Shown: positions 1 to 8,562 of the stretch, piece after piece
Numbering within the stretch: position 1 is the first letter of the stretch
Layout of the letters: each line of letters opens with the position of its first letter
Made by a program: the position numbers and the translations under genes
The notes under the pieces: generated by a model
The model's database searches: none
The model's input: the letters and a program-made list of their open reading frames with translations, nothing else
What the model was told of the DNA's origin: nothing
DNA from: an uncultured Bacilli bacterium
GTDB taxonomy: Bacteria > Bacillota_I > Bacilli_A > RF39 > UBA660
Reading direction: 5' to 3'
Assembly (NCBI GenBank): GCA_944372545.1
Contig: CALVZO010000031.1
Location: forward strand, 1 to 40,535
Length of the DNA: 40,535 nt

Positions 1-2
1 CA

Positions 3-857
3 ATGAATAAAGATAAATTAGAAACAATTTCAAATTTATTTGATGGTAATGAAATTAGAAGTATTTGGAATAGTGAAAAAGAAGAATATTATTTTAGTGT
101 TATTGATGTTATTAGTGTACTAACAGAAAGCAGTGATCCATCACATTACTGGAGAATGCTAAAATCAAGGATGATTAAAGAAGGAAATGAAACTGTCACA
201 AATTGTGACACTTTCAAATTAAGAGCAAAAGATGGCAAAATGAGAAATACAGATATGCTAGATACAAAAAATATCTTAAGGTTAATCGAATCTGTTCCTT
301 CACCAAAAGCGGAACCATTTAAAATGTGGCTGGCGAATTTAAGAAAAGAAAGAATTGATGAAGTATTTGATCCAGAAATCGCTATTAAGAGGGCAATAGA
401 TTATTACCGAAAAGGTGGATATTCTGATAAATGGATTGAAACAAGATTAAAAGGAATACTAGATAGAAATAAACTAACTGATATATGGAAAGAAGGAGGT
501 ATTACTGAAAATTATGAGTATGGAATACTTACTAATGAAATATATAAAGAATGGTCTGGTATGAAAGCAAGTGAATATAAAATATTTAAAGGGCTGCGTA
601 AAGAATCTTTAAGAGATAATATGTCTGATATAGAGGTTGTTTTAACAGATCTTGGGAAAGTGGCAGCAAGAAAATTTGCTAAAGAGCATAAGCCGTATGG
701 ATTAGAACAAAATAAAAAAATTGCTAAGATGGGTGGACATGTTGCCAAAGTTGCAAAAGATGATATTGAAAAAAATTTAGGTAAATCAGTAATAACAAAA
801 AATAATAAATTGAATTATAAATATATTGATTCGCAAGAAAAAATAGAAAATAAATAA
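3..857 (+). CDS. BRO-N / DinD-like DNA-damage-inducible or antirepressor-type protein
   Basis: The 284-residue protein has a BRO-N-like N-terminus (YYFSVIDVISVL, then KMWLANLRKERIDEVFDPE at about residues 108-126). Its C-terminal half resembles DinD: an LTNEIYKEW segment, a LTDLGKVAARKFAKEH segment, and near residues 240-265 a GGHVAKVAKDDIEKNLGKSV stretch like the DinD tail. BRO-N proteins are often phage antirepressors; DinD in E. coli is SOS-induced and inhibits RecA. Which role applies here is not decidable from sequence. The ATG lies 2 bases from the window edge, so its ribosome binding site and any upstream start cannot be seen. No LexA-type box is visible downstream. It is probably an accessory gene beside the core parE-parC pair. 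Confidence 0.75.
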   Translation: MNKDKLETISNLFDGNEIRSIWNSEKEEYYFSVIDVISVLTESSDPSHYWRMLKSRMIKEGNETVTNCDTFKLRAKDGKMRNTDMLDTKNILRLIESVPSPKAEPFKMWLANLRKERIDEVFDPEIAIKRAIDYYRKGGYSDKWIETRLKGILDRNKLTDIWKEGGITENYEYGILTNEIYKEWSGMKASEYKIFKGLRKESLRDNMSDIEVVLTDLGKVAARKFAKEHKPYGLEQNKKIAKMGGHVAKVAKDDIEKNLGKSVITKNNKLNYKYIDSQEKIENK

Positions 858-912
858 ATCATAAAAAGTAAAATAGATGTAATACTAGTTGTCAAAAAAT
901 GTCTATGTTCTG

Positions 913-939
913 TTGAACTTCTTAAATTGCTATGATAAT
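913..939 (+). promoter_or_regulatory. possible SigA promoter of parE-parC
   Basis: TTGAAC at 913-918 and GATAAT at 934-939 with a 15-bp spacer. The spacer is shorter than the ideal 17, so this is only a candidate. It would give a very short leader before the ATG at 959. Confidence 0.35.
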
Positions 940-958
940 ATTATTATGGTGAATAATT

Positions 959-2866
959 ATGGCAAAATATGATGAATCAGCAATTAAAATACTAGAAGGA
1001 TTAGAAGCAGTTCGAAAAAGACCTGGTATGTATATTGGTAGTACAGATAAAAGAGGACTACATCATTTAGTATGGGAAATTGTTGATAATTCAATAGATG
1101 AAATAATAAATGGTTATGGAAATCATATAAAAATTGTGTTACATAAAGATAACAGCATTACAATTGCAGACAATGGTAGAGGAGTTCCAATTGGTATGCA
1201 TGAAAGTGGAAAATCGACTCCTGAAGTTATTTACACAATTTTACATGCTGGCGGTAAATTTGAAAGTGGAAATTATAAAGTTAGTGGTGGACTTCATGGT
1301 GTAGGTGGTTCAGTAGTTAATGCTTTAAGTAGTAAAATGGACGTTATTATTTATAGAGATGGTGTTATTTCTAATATTCGTTTTAGTGATGGAGGAAAGG
1401 TAGAAAGCCCTCTAAAAACAATTGGTAAAACAAATAAAACTGGAACTATTGTAACATTTTGGCCTGATGCAAATATATTTAAAGGTTTAACTTTTTCTTT
1501 TACAACTATTTGTGAAAGAATGCAAGAAAGCGCATTTTTAATTCCAAATTTAACAATAGAAATAACCGATGAAGATAGTGATAGATATGTCAAATATCAT
1601 TATGAAGAAGGACTTACTGATTTTGTTAAATACATAAATGAAGATAAAAATACCCTTAATAAAGTATTGAATTTTACAGGAAGCAAAAATGATATTGAAG
1701 TAAATGTTGCTTTACAATATACAGATACTTATAATGAAAATATTATTTCATTTGTTAATAATGTTAAAACTAATGATGGTGGTACTCATGAAGTTGGATT
1801 TAAAACGGGGATTACTAAAGCCTTTAATGATTATGTAAAAGCCAATAATTTATTAAAAGGAAAAGATAATACATTTGATGGTAGTGATGTAAGAGAAGGA
1901 ATAAGTGCTGTAATTAATTTAAGAATTCCAGAAAAATTTTTACAATTTGAAGGGCAAACTAAAGGAAAATTAGGAACGCAGGAAGCAAGAAGTATTACAG
2001 AAAGTATAACTTATGAAAATATGCGCTTCTTTTTAGAAGAAAATAAAGAAGTAGCGCTTAATATTGTGGAAAAAGCCATGAAAAGTAAAGTGGCAAGAGA
2101 AGCCGCAAGAAAAGCAAGAGAAGATGCAAGAAATGGTAAAGGTAAAAATAAAATTGAAAAAAATTTATCAGGAAAATTAGCCCCAGCCACTAGTAAAAAT
2201 CCTAAGATAAATGAATTATTTTTAGTCGAAGGAGATAGTGCTGGCGGGTCAGCCAAAAGTGGACGAAACAGAAAATTTCAAGCGATACTTCCTTTAAGAG
2301 GAAAAGTAATTAATGCGGAAAAGACAAGCATATCAGAAATATTAAAAAATGAAGAAATAAATACGATTATTCATACTATTGGTGCTGGCATTGGTGAATA
2401 TTTTGATATAAATGATGCTAATTATGATAAAGTAATAATTATGACTGATGCCGATGTTGATGGCTCACATATTCAAATATTATTACTAACATTTTTCTAT
2501 CGTTTTATGCGCCCTTTAATCGAAGCCGGAAGACTTTATATTGCTAAACCTCCACTTTATAAAATTGATTATGGTAAGAAATGCTTTTATGCTTATTCTG
2601 ATGAAGAAAGATTTAAAATTGTTTCTGAAAATTCTGGTAAACCTGATATTTCCAGAAACAAAGGTTTAGGGGAAATGAATGCTGAAGAGTTATGGGATAC
2701 AACAATGAATCCTGATACTAGAAGTCTAATAAGAGTAAATATTTATGATGTAACTTTAGCAGAAAAAAGAGTTAATGTTTTAATGGGAGATAAAGTTGAA
2801 CCTCGTAAAGAGTGGATTGAAGAAAATATAGTCTTTACCATGGAAGATAGTTATCGTAAGGAATAA
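959..2866 (+). CDS. parE: DNA topoisomerase IV subunit B (ParE)
   Basis: ParE is the ATPase subunit of topoisomerase IV, which decatenates replicated chromosomes. The 635 residues show the GHKL ATPase fold: EIVDNSIDE near residue 40, the ADNGRGVPIG motif, and HAGGKFESGNYKVSGGLHGVG around 97-117 for the ATP lid. The TOPRIM domain follows with LFLVEGDSAGGSAKSGRNR and the metal-binding MTDADVDGSHI. ParE is preferred over GyrB because of GLHHLVWEIVDNSIDE and the MQESAFLIPNLTIEI segment, which match Gram-positive ParE, and because the next gene is ParC-like. GGTG at 949-952 precedes the ATG. The parC start follows the stop by 8 nt, so the two are one operon. Confidence 0.95.
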   Translation: MAKYDESAIKILEGLEAVRKRPGMYIGSTDKRGLHHLVWEIVDNSIDEIINGYGNHIKIVLHKDNSITIADNGRGVPIGMHESGKSTPEVIYTILHAGGKFESGNYKVSGGLHGVGGSVVNALSSKMDVIIYRDGVISNIRFSDGGKVESPLKTIGKTNKTGTIVTFWPDANIFKGLTFSFTTICERMQESAFLIPNLTIEITDEDSDRYVKYHYEEGLTDFVKYINEDKNTLNKVLNFTGSKNDIEVNVALQYTDTYNENIISFVNNVKTNDGGTHEVGFKTGITKAFNDYVKANNLLKGKDNTFDGSDVREGISAVINLRIPEKFLQFEGQTKGKLGTQEARSITESITYENMRFFLEENKEVALNIVEKAMKSKVAREAARKAREDARNGKGKNKIEKNLSGKLAPATSKNPKINELFLVEGDSAGGSAKSGRNRKFQAILPLRGKVINAEKTSISEILKNEEINTIIHTIGAGIGEYFDINDANYDKVIIMTDADVDGSHIQILLLTFFYRFMRPLIEAGRLYIAKPPLYKIDYGKKCFYAYSDEERFKIVSENSGKPDISRNKGLGEMNAEELWDTTMNPDTRSLIRVNIYDVTLAEKRVNVLMGDKVEPRKEWIEENIVFTMEDSYRKE

Positions 2867-2874
2867 GGTGAATT

Positions 2875-5352
2875 ATGGAAAATGTAATTAAAAGAATTGA
2901 AGACTATGCTTTAGAAGAAATAATGGGAACACGTTTTGCTTCTTATGCAAAAGAAATTATTCAAGATAGAGCAATACCTGATGTTAGAGATGGCTTAAAA
3001 CCAGTACAAAGAAGAATTCTTTATGCCATGTATAATGCTGGAAATACTTATGATAAAAAATATTTGAAAAGTGCTGCTACTGTTGGAGATGTTTTAGGTA
3101 AATACCATCCTCATGGTGATAGTTCTGTTTATGATGCAATGGTTAGAATGAGTCAGTGGTGGAAACAAAATGCTCCTTTAATTGATATGAAAGGTAACAA
3201 TGGCTCAATGGACGGAGATCCAGCCGCTGCCTATCGTTATACAGAAGCAAGACTTGCGAAAATAAGCAATGAACTTTTATGTGATTTAGATAAAGAAACA
3301 GTTGAATGGGCACCAAATTTTGATGACCGTTTACTTGAACCAACCGTTTTACCGGCTAAATTTCCTAATCTTTTAGTTAATGGAACAATGGGAATAAGTG
3401 CCGGTTATGCTACAAATATACCTCCCCATAATTTAGGAGAGATAATTGATGCTACAATAAAGAGAATTGAATCTCCCAATTGTTATTTAGATACAATTTT
3501 AGATATCGTAAAAGGTCCAGATTTTCCAATTGGTGGAATTGTCTGTGGGATTGATGGTATAAGAGATGCCTTTAAAACTGGGAAAGGAAAAGTTTTAATT
3601 CGTTCTAAATACGAAATCATTAAAGAAAAAGGAAAAGAAAAAATAATTATTACGGAAATTCCTTTTGATGTTAATAAAGCCTTATTAGTAAACAAAATAG
3701 ATGCAATTAAAATTGATAAAAAAATTGAAGGTATTTTAGAAGTAAGAGATGAATCAGATAGAGAAGGTTTAAGAATAGCAATTGATTTAAAAAGTGGTGC
3801 TAATAGCGAACTTATTTTAAATTATTTACTAAAAAACACTGATTTACAAATATCATATAATTATAATATGGTAGCAATAGTAAATAGAGTACCAAAAACT
3901 TTAGGGATTCTCCCAATTATTGATGCTTATATAGCACATCAAAAAGAAGTTATTTTAAAAAGAACAACATTTGATTTAAAAACAAAAGAAAAAAGACTTC
4001 ATATAGTAGAAGGATTAATTAAATGTATTTCTATAATAGATGATGTAATTAAAGTAATAAGGGCTAGCAAAAATAAAAGTGATGCTGAAAGTAATTTAGT
4101 TATGAAGTTTGCTTTTACACTAGAGCAAGCAAGAGCAATTGTTGTCTTACAACTTTATAGATTAACTAATACTGACATTGTGGCTTTACAAGAAGAGATA
4201 GAATCTTTAAAGAAATTAATTGAAGGACTTCGGGCTATTTTAAGTGATGAAGAAATATTAAAATATGTAATGAAAAAAGAATTAAAATTAATTAAAAAAG
4301 AATATGCTATTCCAAGAAAAACTAAAATTGAAAATGAAATAACTGAAATAAAGATAGATTTGACTAGTATGATACCAAAAGAAAAAGTAGTGGTTATTGT
4401 AACTAATGAAGGTTATGTAAAAAGAGTATCATTAAAATCTCTAAATACATCTCTAGGTGATACATTACTTAAACCAGGCGATTATGTAACTAATTTTTAT
4501 GAAACAACTACTTTAGATAATTTAGTATTATTTACTAATTTAGGTAATTATTTATTTATTCCAGTTTATAAAATATTTGAAACAAAATGGAAAGAAATGG
4601 GAAAACATGTTAGTAATTTAGTCCCTCTTAAAGAGAGCGAAAAGATAATTGCTTCATTTATTTTAGAAGATAAAAAAGTTTTAACTATGTTTACTAAATT
4701 AGGTATGGTAAAACAAGTTTTAATGAAAGACTTAGTTGTAAATAGATATAGTAAAACATTAACAGCGATGATATTAAAAGAAAATGATGAATTAATAAGT
4801 GTTAGTGATAGTAGTGATATGGCGCTAATTGTTACTAATAATGGTTATTATTTAACATATGAAGAAAAAGAAATTCCCGTAGTAGGTCCAAAAGCATCGG
4901 GAGTAAAAGGAATTAATTTAGTGAATGATTTTGTAATCTTTGGCGGTTGTTTTGATAAGAGTGATGAATATCTAAATATTTATACTAATAATAAAACAGC
5001 AAAGAGAGTAAAACTTGAAGAATTAAAACCAATTAGTAGGGCTAAAAAAGGAAATTTAATACTTAAAAAGACAAAAACAGTTACTTATTTAGTAGAGTAT
5101 GCTAATATTACTAATTCAAAAGATATTATTTTAATAAAGAGTGATAGCGAAATAAAAGAAGTTAAGAATAGTGAAATTCCAATTATGGATGTAACAAGTA
5201 CTGGCTCTAATATTACTAAAAATCAAATAGATGATATTGATTTAAAGAAAGAATTAATTCGCATTACCAATGTATTAGAAGAAAATAAAAAAGAAGAAGT
5301 TAAAGATAAACAAATGTCATTTAAAGAATTTAGTAATGAATTTAAAATATAA
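2875..5352 (+). CDS. parC: DNA topoisomerase IV subunit A (ParC)
   Basis: ParC is the DNA breakage-reunion subunit that pairs with ParE. The catalytic tyrosine is Tyr122 in [11 protein letters not shown]. The quinolone-resistance region reads [15 protein letters not shown], with Ser83 and Asp87 in the unmutated, drug-sensitive-type state (GyrA numbering coincides here). The [22 protein letters not shown] stretch and the degenerate GyrA-box equivalent [14 protein letters not shown] support ParC/GrlA over GyrA. The C-terminal beta-pinwheel runs from about residue 495 to 780. A charged tail ends in [12 protein letters not shown]. The start is fixed by AAGGTGAATTATG. The gene ends just before a terminator hairpin at 5360. 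Confidence 0.95.
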   Translation: MENVIKRIEDYALEEIMGTRFASYAKEIIQDRAIPDVRDGLKPVQRRILYAMYNAGNTYDKKYLKSAATVGDVLGKYHPHGDSSVYDAMVRMSQWWKQNAPLIDMKGNNGSMDGDPAAAYRYTEARLAKISNELLCDLDKETVEWAPNFDDRLLEPTVLPAKFPNLLVNGTMGISAGYATNIPPHNLGEIIDATIKRIESPNCYLDTILDIVKGPDFPIGGIVCGIDGIRDAFKTGKGKVLIRSKYEIIKEKGKEKIIITEIPFDVNKALLVNKIDAIKIDKKIEGILEVRDESDREGLRIAIDLKSGANSELILNYLLKNTDLQISYNYNMVAIVNRVPKTLGILPIIDAYIAHQKEVILKRTTFDLKTKEKRLHIVEGLIKCISIIDDVIKVIRASKNKSDAESNLVMKFAFTLEQARAIVVLQLYRLTNTDIVALQEEIESLKKLIEGLRAILSDEEILKYVMKKELKLIKKEYAIPRKTKIENEITEIKIDLTSMIPKEKVVVIVTNEGYVKRVSLKSLNTSLGDTLLKPGDYVTNFYETTTLDNLVLFTNLGNYLFIPVYKIFETKWKEMGKHVSNLVPLKESEKIIASFILEDKKVLTMFTKLGMVKQVLMKDLVVNRYSKTLTAMILKENDELISVSDSSDMALIVTNNGYYLTYEEKEIPVVGPKASGVKGINLVNDFVIFGGCFDKSDEYLNIYTNNKTAKRVKLEELKPISRAKKGNLILKKTKTVTYLVEYANITNSKDIILIKSDSEIKEVKNSEIPIMDVTSTGSNITKNQIDDIDLKKELIRITNVLEENKKEEVKDKQMSFKEFSNEFKI

Positions 5353-5359
5353 TAAAATT

Positions 5360-5395
5360 ACCTAGTTATACATAATATATACTAGGTGATTTTTT
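5360..5395 (+). terminator. parC terminator that also holds the ylbD ribosome binding site
   Basis: ACCTAGT (5360-5366) pairs with ACTAGGT (5381-5387) and six T follow at 5390-5395. The GGTG Shine-Dalgarno of the next gene (5385-5388) overlaps the 3' arm, and the U-run is the spacer before the ATG at 5396. Confidence 0.7.
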
Positions 5396-5746
5396 ATGAG
5401 TAAAAAGGATGAATTTAAAGAATTTATAAGAAGTAAACCAGAATTAGTTGAGTATATAAAAAATAAAGATATGACTATGCAAGGCTTTTTTGAAATATTT
5501 GATGTTTATGGTCCTGATGAAAATGCTTGGAAGCCATATATAAGAAGTGAAATAACTAAAAATAAAGAAACGAATTTTAGTGATATAGTAAAAAACATTA
5601 ATATTGATAATTTACAAAAACATATTAATACTGCCCAAAAAGCCTTGGGGGTAGTAGAGGATTTAACTACTAAAAGTAGTAATGTAACAAATATAGCAAA
5701 AGGACCTCTTACAAGTAGACCATTAAATAAATTTTTTGAGGATTAA
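5396..5746 (+). CDS. ylbD: YlbD-like protein (putative coat protein family)
   Basis: This 116-residue protein resembles the YlbD family: an N-terminal DEFKEFIRSKPELVEYIK segment, then a helix and the D-x-x-AWKPY motif around residues 43-49. The B. subtilis family member is annotated as a putative spore coat protein; its biochemical role is not established. The C-terminal half is polar and probably helical (NLQKHINTAQKALGVVEDL). The ylbE-like gene follows without any gap, the same pair as in Bacillus. GGTG at 5385-5388 serves as ribosome binding site inside the upstream terminator. Assignment rests on motif pattern, length and the paired neighbour, not on a search. Confidence 0.65.
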   Translation: MSKKDEFKEFIRSKPELVEYIKNKDMTMQGFFEIFDVYGPDENAWKPYIRSEITKNKETNFSDIVKNINIDNLQKHINTAQKALGVVEDLTTKSSNVTNIAKGPLTSRPLNKFFED

Positions 5747-5968
5747 ATGGAATTTTATTTACAAAATAAGTTAAGAGAAGATAAAAAGTTTAAAAGATAT
5801 TTAGAAGAAAATTCTGCCTTTATAAAATATTTAAATCGTAATCCTGAATACTATAAAGAATTTATGAAAATAATGAAGGAAAAATATAAAGAAAGAGCAA
5901 CAGATAAATTAAGTGATGCCATAAATACAGTAGAAATAGTTAGTTCAATAATTGATACTTTAAAATAA
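5747..5968 (+). CDS. ylbE: YlbE-like protein
   Basis: A 73-residue protein whose centre (EENSAFIKYLNRNPEYYKEF, about 22-41) fits the YlbE-like family pattern of an N-terminal helix, a WYRxLxRNP-like motif and a C-terminal helical tail rich in I, V and T (NTVEIVSSIIDTLK). Function is unknown in the family. The ATG directly follows the ylbD stop, and GAGG at 5737-5740 in the end of ylbD provides the ribosome binding site, so the two are translationally coupled. Its stop codon lies inside the convergent terminator shared with the minus-strand gene downstream. Confidence 0.65.
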   Translation: MEFYLQNKLREDKKFKRYLEENSAFIKYLNRNPEYYKEFMKIMKEKYKERATDKLSDAINTVEIVSSIIDTLK

Positions 5969-6011
5969 AAGATTAATTTTAGAAAATAATTTACTCTAAA
6001 ATTAATCTTTT
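5967..6011. terminator. bidirectional terminator between ylbE and the DUF6512-like gene
   Basis: Perfect 17-bp arms (5967-5983 and 5995-6011) with an 11-nt loop. The outer ends are A-rich and T-rich, so it works in both directions. It overlaps the stop codons of both converging genes. Confidence 0.85.
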
Positions 6012-6538
6012 ATTAAATAATCATTAATTCCATATTTTTCTTCTTCGGTGTCAAAAAATATTTCTAAATGGGGTGTTTTATAAGTTAAGATAATCATTAT
6101 TATATAGATAGTTACTATTCCTACGATACTTAGTAATTTCTCATAAGGAAATTTTTTTGGCATTATAAATTTATAACTTAGATAATTTACAATAACAAAT
6201 GTTAATAATAAAAGAGTAAAAGTAATAAACATAACTTCTCCAAATAAATATCTTAAAGGATAATACATTGCTAAATAAATAGGAATTGCTATGATACTTT
6301 TTATAAAAAGTGGTAAGATAAAACTTTCATAAGAATAGTTAAATTTTTTTAAAATAAAGTATTCAATAATTCCATAAAGTAAAATAGTAGTATAAATCAT
6401 TTTCATATGTTCCCAAATACTTTCATTAACTGGAAATAGAAAAGAAAATAAAGTATTAGGAAATAAGTCATAAAGAAAATGAGTTAAAAAACATAAAGCA
6501 AAAGTAATTAAAGCATTAATAAAAATAATTTTTTTCAT
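6002..6538 (-). CDS. DUF6512-like integral membrane protein
   Basis: The 178-residue protein has five or so hydrophobic segments (about residues 3-22, 45-65, 75-95, 100-122, 137-157). Between the first and second is the motif FPVNESIWEHMKMIY, the hallmark I recognise for the DUF6512 family of small membrane proteins of Firmicutes. Function is unknown. It is a single gene on the minus strand, read from a promoter at 6558-6586, with TAAGGAGAT as ribosome binding site before the ATG at 6536-6538. The acidic C-terminus (DTEEEKYGINDYLIKD) is likely cytoplasmic or extracellular; topology is not certain. Confidence 0.65.
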   Translation of the reverse strand: MKKIIFINALITFALCFLTHFLYDLFPNTLFSFLFPVNESIWEHMKMIYTTILLYGIIEYFILKKFNYSYESFILPLFIKSIIAIPIYLAMYYPLRYLFGEVMFITFTLLLLTFVIVNYLSYKFIMPKKFPYEKLLSIVGIVTIYIIMIILTYKTPHLEIFFDTEEEKYGINDYLIKD

Positions 6539-6557
6539 ATAATCTCCTTAATATTAT

Positions 6558-6586
6558 TTTATAAACAATTTATAAATTTATTCTAA
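6558..6586 (-). promoter_or_regulatory. candidate promoter of the DUF6512-like gene
   Basis: On the minus strand TTAGAA (6581-6586) and TATAAA (6558-6563) are separated by 17 bp. The -35 match is weak and the -10 is good. Confidence 0.4.
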
Positions 6587-6636
6587 TTTATAAGGAGAAA
6601 ATAATTTTTAATATAAAAAAGCAAATAAAAACTATT

Positions 6637-6690
6637 GCTTACTGGCACAATGGTAAAAAGCCTATATAAGGAAAAGGCTATAAGTAAAGC
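6637..6690 (+). other. nested stem-loop in the gap before rlmN
   Basis: An outer stem GCTTAC (6637-6642) with GTAAAGC (6684-6690, one bulged base) encloses an inner stem AGCCT (6659-6663) with AGGCT (6675-6679). A tRNA D-loop-like AATGGTA (6649-6655) lies between, but no T-arm or acceptor follows, so it is not a tRNA. There is no U-run. It could be a small structured RNA or leader element for rlmN, or chance pairing. The rest of the 6541-6809 gap shows nothing I can name. Confidence 0.3.
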
Positions 6691-6809
6691 ACTAAATATT
6701 TACATTATTGTCTTGTTAAAATATACCATATTAAAAAAATAAATCCAATAATTAATAACTTTATTTCTAAAATAATGACTTTTAATAAGAAAATTGGTAA
6801 AATAATAGT

Positions 6810-7820
6810 ATGAAAAATTTAATGGATTTAAATATTTTAGAATTAGAAGATTATTTATTAAGTATTGGAGAGAAAAAATATAAGGCTATCCAAATTTTTG
6901 AATGGTTATATATTCATAAAGTTTATAATATAGATGAATTTACTAATATAAAGAAAGAATTAAGAGATAAATTAAAGAGTGATTTTAATACAGAATTTAT
7001 TAGTATAAAAAGAAAAGAAGAAGGAAGTTATGTTAGCAAATATTTATTTAGTTTGAAAGATTCTAATTTTATTGAGGCTGTTTTAATGGAACATGATTAT
7101 GGCTTAAGTGTTTGTATTTCTAGTCAAGTTGGCTGTAATATGGGGTGCAAATTTTGTGAAAGTGGCCGATTAAAAAAGATTCGTAATTTATCTACTCATG
7201 AAATGGTTGAACAAATTCTTTTAATTGAAGAAGATATTAAGAAAAAAATTAATAGTGTAGTAATAATGGGAATAGGAGAACCTTTTGATAACTATGATAA
7301 TGTAATTAATTTTATTAAAATAATAAATAATCCTAAAGGACTTGCCATTGGTGCAAGACATATCACAGTTTCTACTTGTGGTTTAGTACCTAAAATAGAT
7401 GAATTTAGTAATTTAGATTTACAAGTTAATTTAGCCTTTTCTTTGCATGCTCCGAATGATGCGATAAGAAATAGTATAATGCCTGTCAACAAAGTGTATA
7501 ATATCAGTCAAGTAATGGGGGCAATAAAGAGATATATTAGTAAAACTAATAGACGGGTTACTATTGAATATGTTATGCTTAATATGGTAAATGATAGCGT
7601 AGATAATGCCAAAGAATTAGCAAATCTTTTAAAAGGCTTAAATGTCTATGTTAATTTGATACCTTATAATGAAACAAGTAATTTAGAATTTCATAAAAGT
7701 AAGAGAATAAAAGAATTTAAAGACACATTAATGAAGATGGGCATTAATACTACAGTTAGAAAAGAATTTGGTGATAGTATTAGTGCGGCATGCGGACAAC
7801 TTAGAAGCAAAGAGGTGTAA
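6810..7820 (+). CDS. rlmN: dual-specificity 23S rRNA/tRNA adenine-C2 methyltransferase RlmN
   Basis: RlmN is a radical-SAM enzyme that methylates C2 of A2503 in 23S rRNA and A37 in tRNA. The 336-residue protein is of normal length. The iron-sulfur cluster motif C-x3-C-x2-C is Cys109, Cys113 and Cys116 in GCNMGCKFC. The mechanistic cysteine pair is visible as Cys102 (VCISSQVGC) and Cys328 (AACGQLR), equivalent to E. coli Cys118 and Cys355. GIGEPFDNYDN and SFSLHAPND-type segments (here AFSLHAPND) are also typical. It starts a five-gene operon; prpC begins 2 nt after its stop. No strong Shine-Dalgarno precedes the ATG, only a weak GGTAAA. Confidence 0.95.
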   Translation: MKNLMDLNILELEDYLLSIGEKKYKAIQIFEWLYIHKVYNIDEFTNIKKELRDKLKSDFNTEFISIKRKEEGSYVSKYLFSLKDSNFIEAVLMEHDYGLSVCISSQVGCNMGCKFCESGRLKKIRNLSTHEMVEQILLIEEDIKKKINSVVIMGIGEPFDNYDNVINFIKIINNPKGLAIGARHITVSTCGLVPKIDEFSNLDLQVNLAFSLHAPNDAIRNSIMPVNKVYNISQVMGAIKRYISKTNRRVTIEYVMLNMVNDSVDNAKELANLLKGLNVYVNLIPYNETSNLEFHKSKRIKEFKDTLMKMGINTTVRKEFGDSISAACGQLRSKEV

Positions 7821-7822
7821 AG

Positions 7823-8560
7823 ATGAAATCATGTTATATGACAGATTCCGGAAAAGTAAGAAGTCATAATGAAGATAGTGTTACCATCTTGAAAAACGCA
7901 AGTAACGAATATTTATTAATTGTAGCAGATGGTATGGGTGGACACAGAAAAGGCGAAGTTGCATCTAGTCTAGCAGTATCTCGTTTAGGTAAAAGATTTA
8001 ATGATACTCCAAGTGTTGGTAGTAAACTTGATGCAGTTAATTGGTTAAATGATAATATTAATGAAATAAATGCTGAAATATTAGAATATGGTGAAAATAA
8101 TATTGATTCTAAAGGATTAGGGACAACAGTAGTAGTAGCGCTTTTAACTAATGATTATTTAATATTTGGTAATATTGGTGATTCTTCCGGTTATGTCATA
8201 AAAAATAAAAAATTACATAAAGTAACAAAGGCACATACTTTAGTTAACTTATTAGTTGAAGCCGGTAATTTAACAGAGGAAGAAGCAAAGACACATCCTA
8301 AGAAAAATATTTTAATGAAAGCCTTAGGAGTATCAGAGAAGGCTGAACTTGATATATTTGATGTTGATATGGAAAGTGAAGCAATTCTTTTATGTAGTGA
8401 TGGACTTACAAATATGTTAAGTGATGATCAAATAGAAAAAGTATTAATAAATGATGAATTAGATGAACAAGAAAAAGTAGAAAAATTAATTCGAAAATGT
8501 AATGCTCGAGGCGGAAATGATAATATCTCAATAGCGTACTTGAATAGGGTTGGTGAATAA
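7823..8560 (+). CDS. prpC: PP2C-family serine/threonine phosphatase (PrpC/Stp)
   Basis: This 245-residue PPM phosphatase reverses phosphorylation by the PASTA kinase encoded next. All metal-binding motifs are present: Asp18 in SHNEDSV, Asp36 and Gly37 in VADGMGGH, IGDSSGYVI, the LLCSDGLTNML motif, and GGNDNISI near the C-terminus. It is soluble, without signal or membrane segment. AGAGGTGTAAAG provides the ribosome binding site. It sits 2 nt after rlmN and 2 nt before the kinase gene, the rlmN-prpC-prkC order seen in Bacillus, so phosphatase and kinase are co-produced. Confidence 0.93.
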   Translation: MKSCYMTDSGKVRSHNEDSVTILKNASNEYLLIVADGMGGHRKGEVASSLAVSRLGKRFNDTPSVGSKLDAVNWLNDNINEINAEILEYGENNIDSKGLGTTVVVALLTNDYLIFGNIGDSSGYVIKNKKLHKVTKAHTLVNLLVEAGNLTEEEAKTHPKKNILMKALGVSEKAELDIFDVDMESEAILLCSDGLTNMLSDDQIEKVLINDELDEQEKVEKLIRKCNARGGNDNISIAYLNRVGE

Positions 8561-8562
8561 AA

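Noticed and set aside
2875-5352. GyrA rather than ParC
   Set aside because: No intact GyrA box; [11 protein letters not shown] and the ParE-like partner fit topoisomerase IV.
6631-6700. Possible tRNA gene (AATGGTA D-loop motif, GGC...GCC)
   Set aside because: No anticodon loop of seven bases, no GGTTCGAAT T-arm and no acceptor stem.
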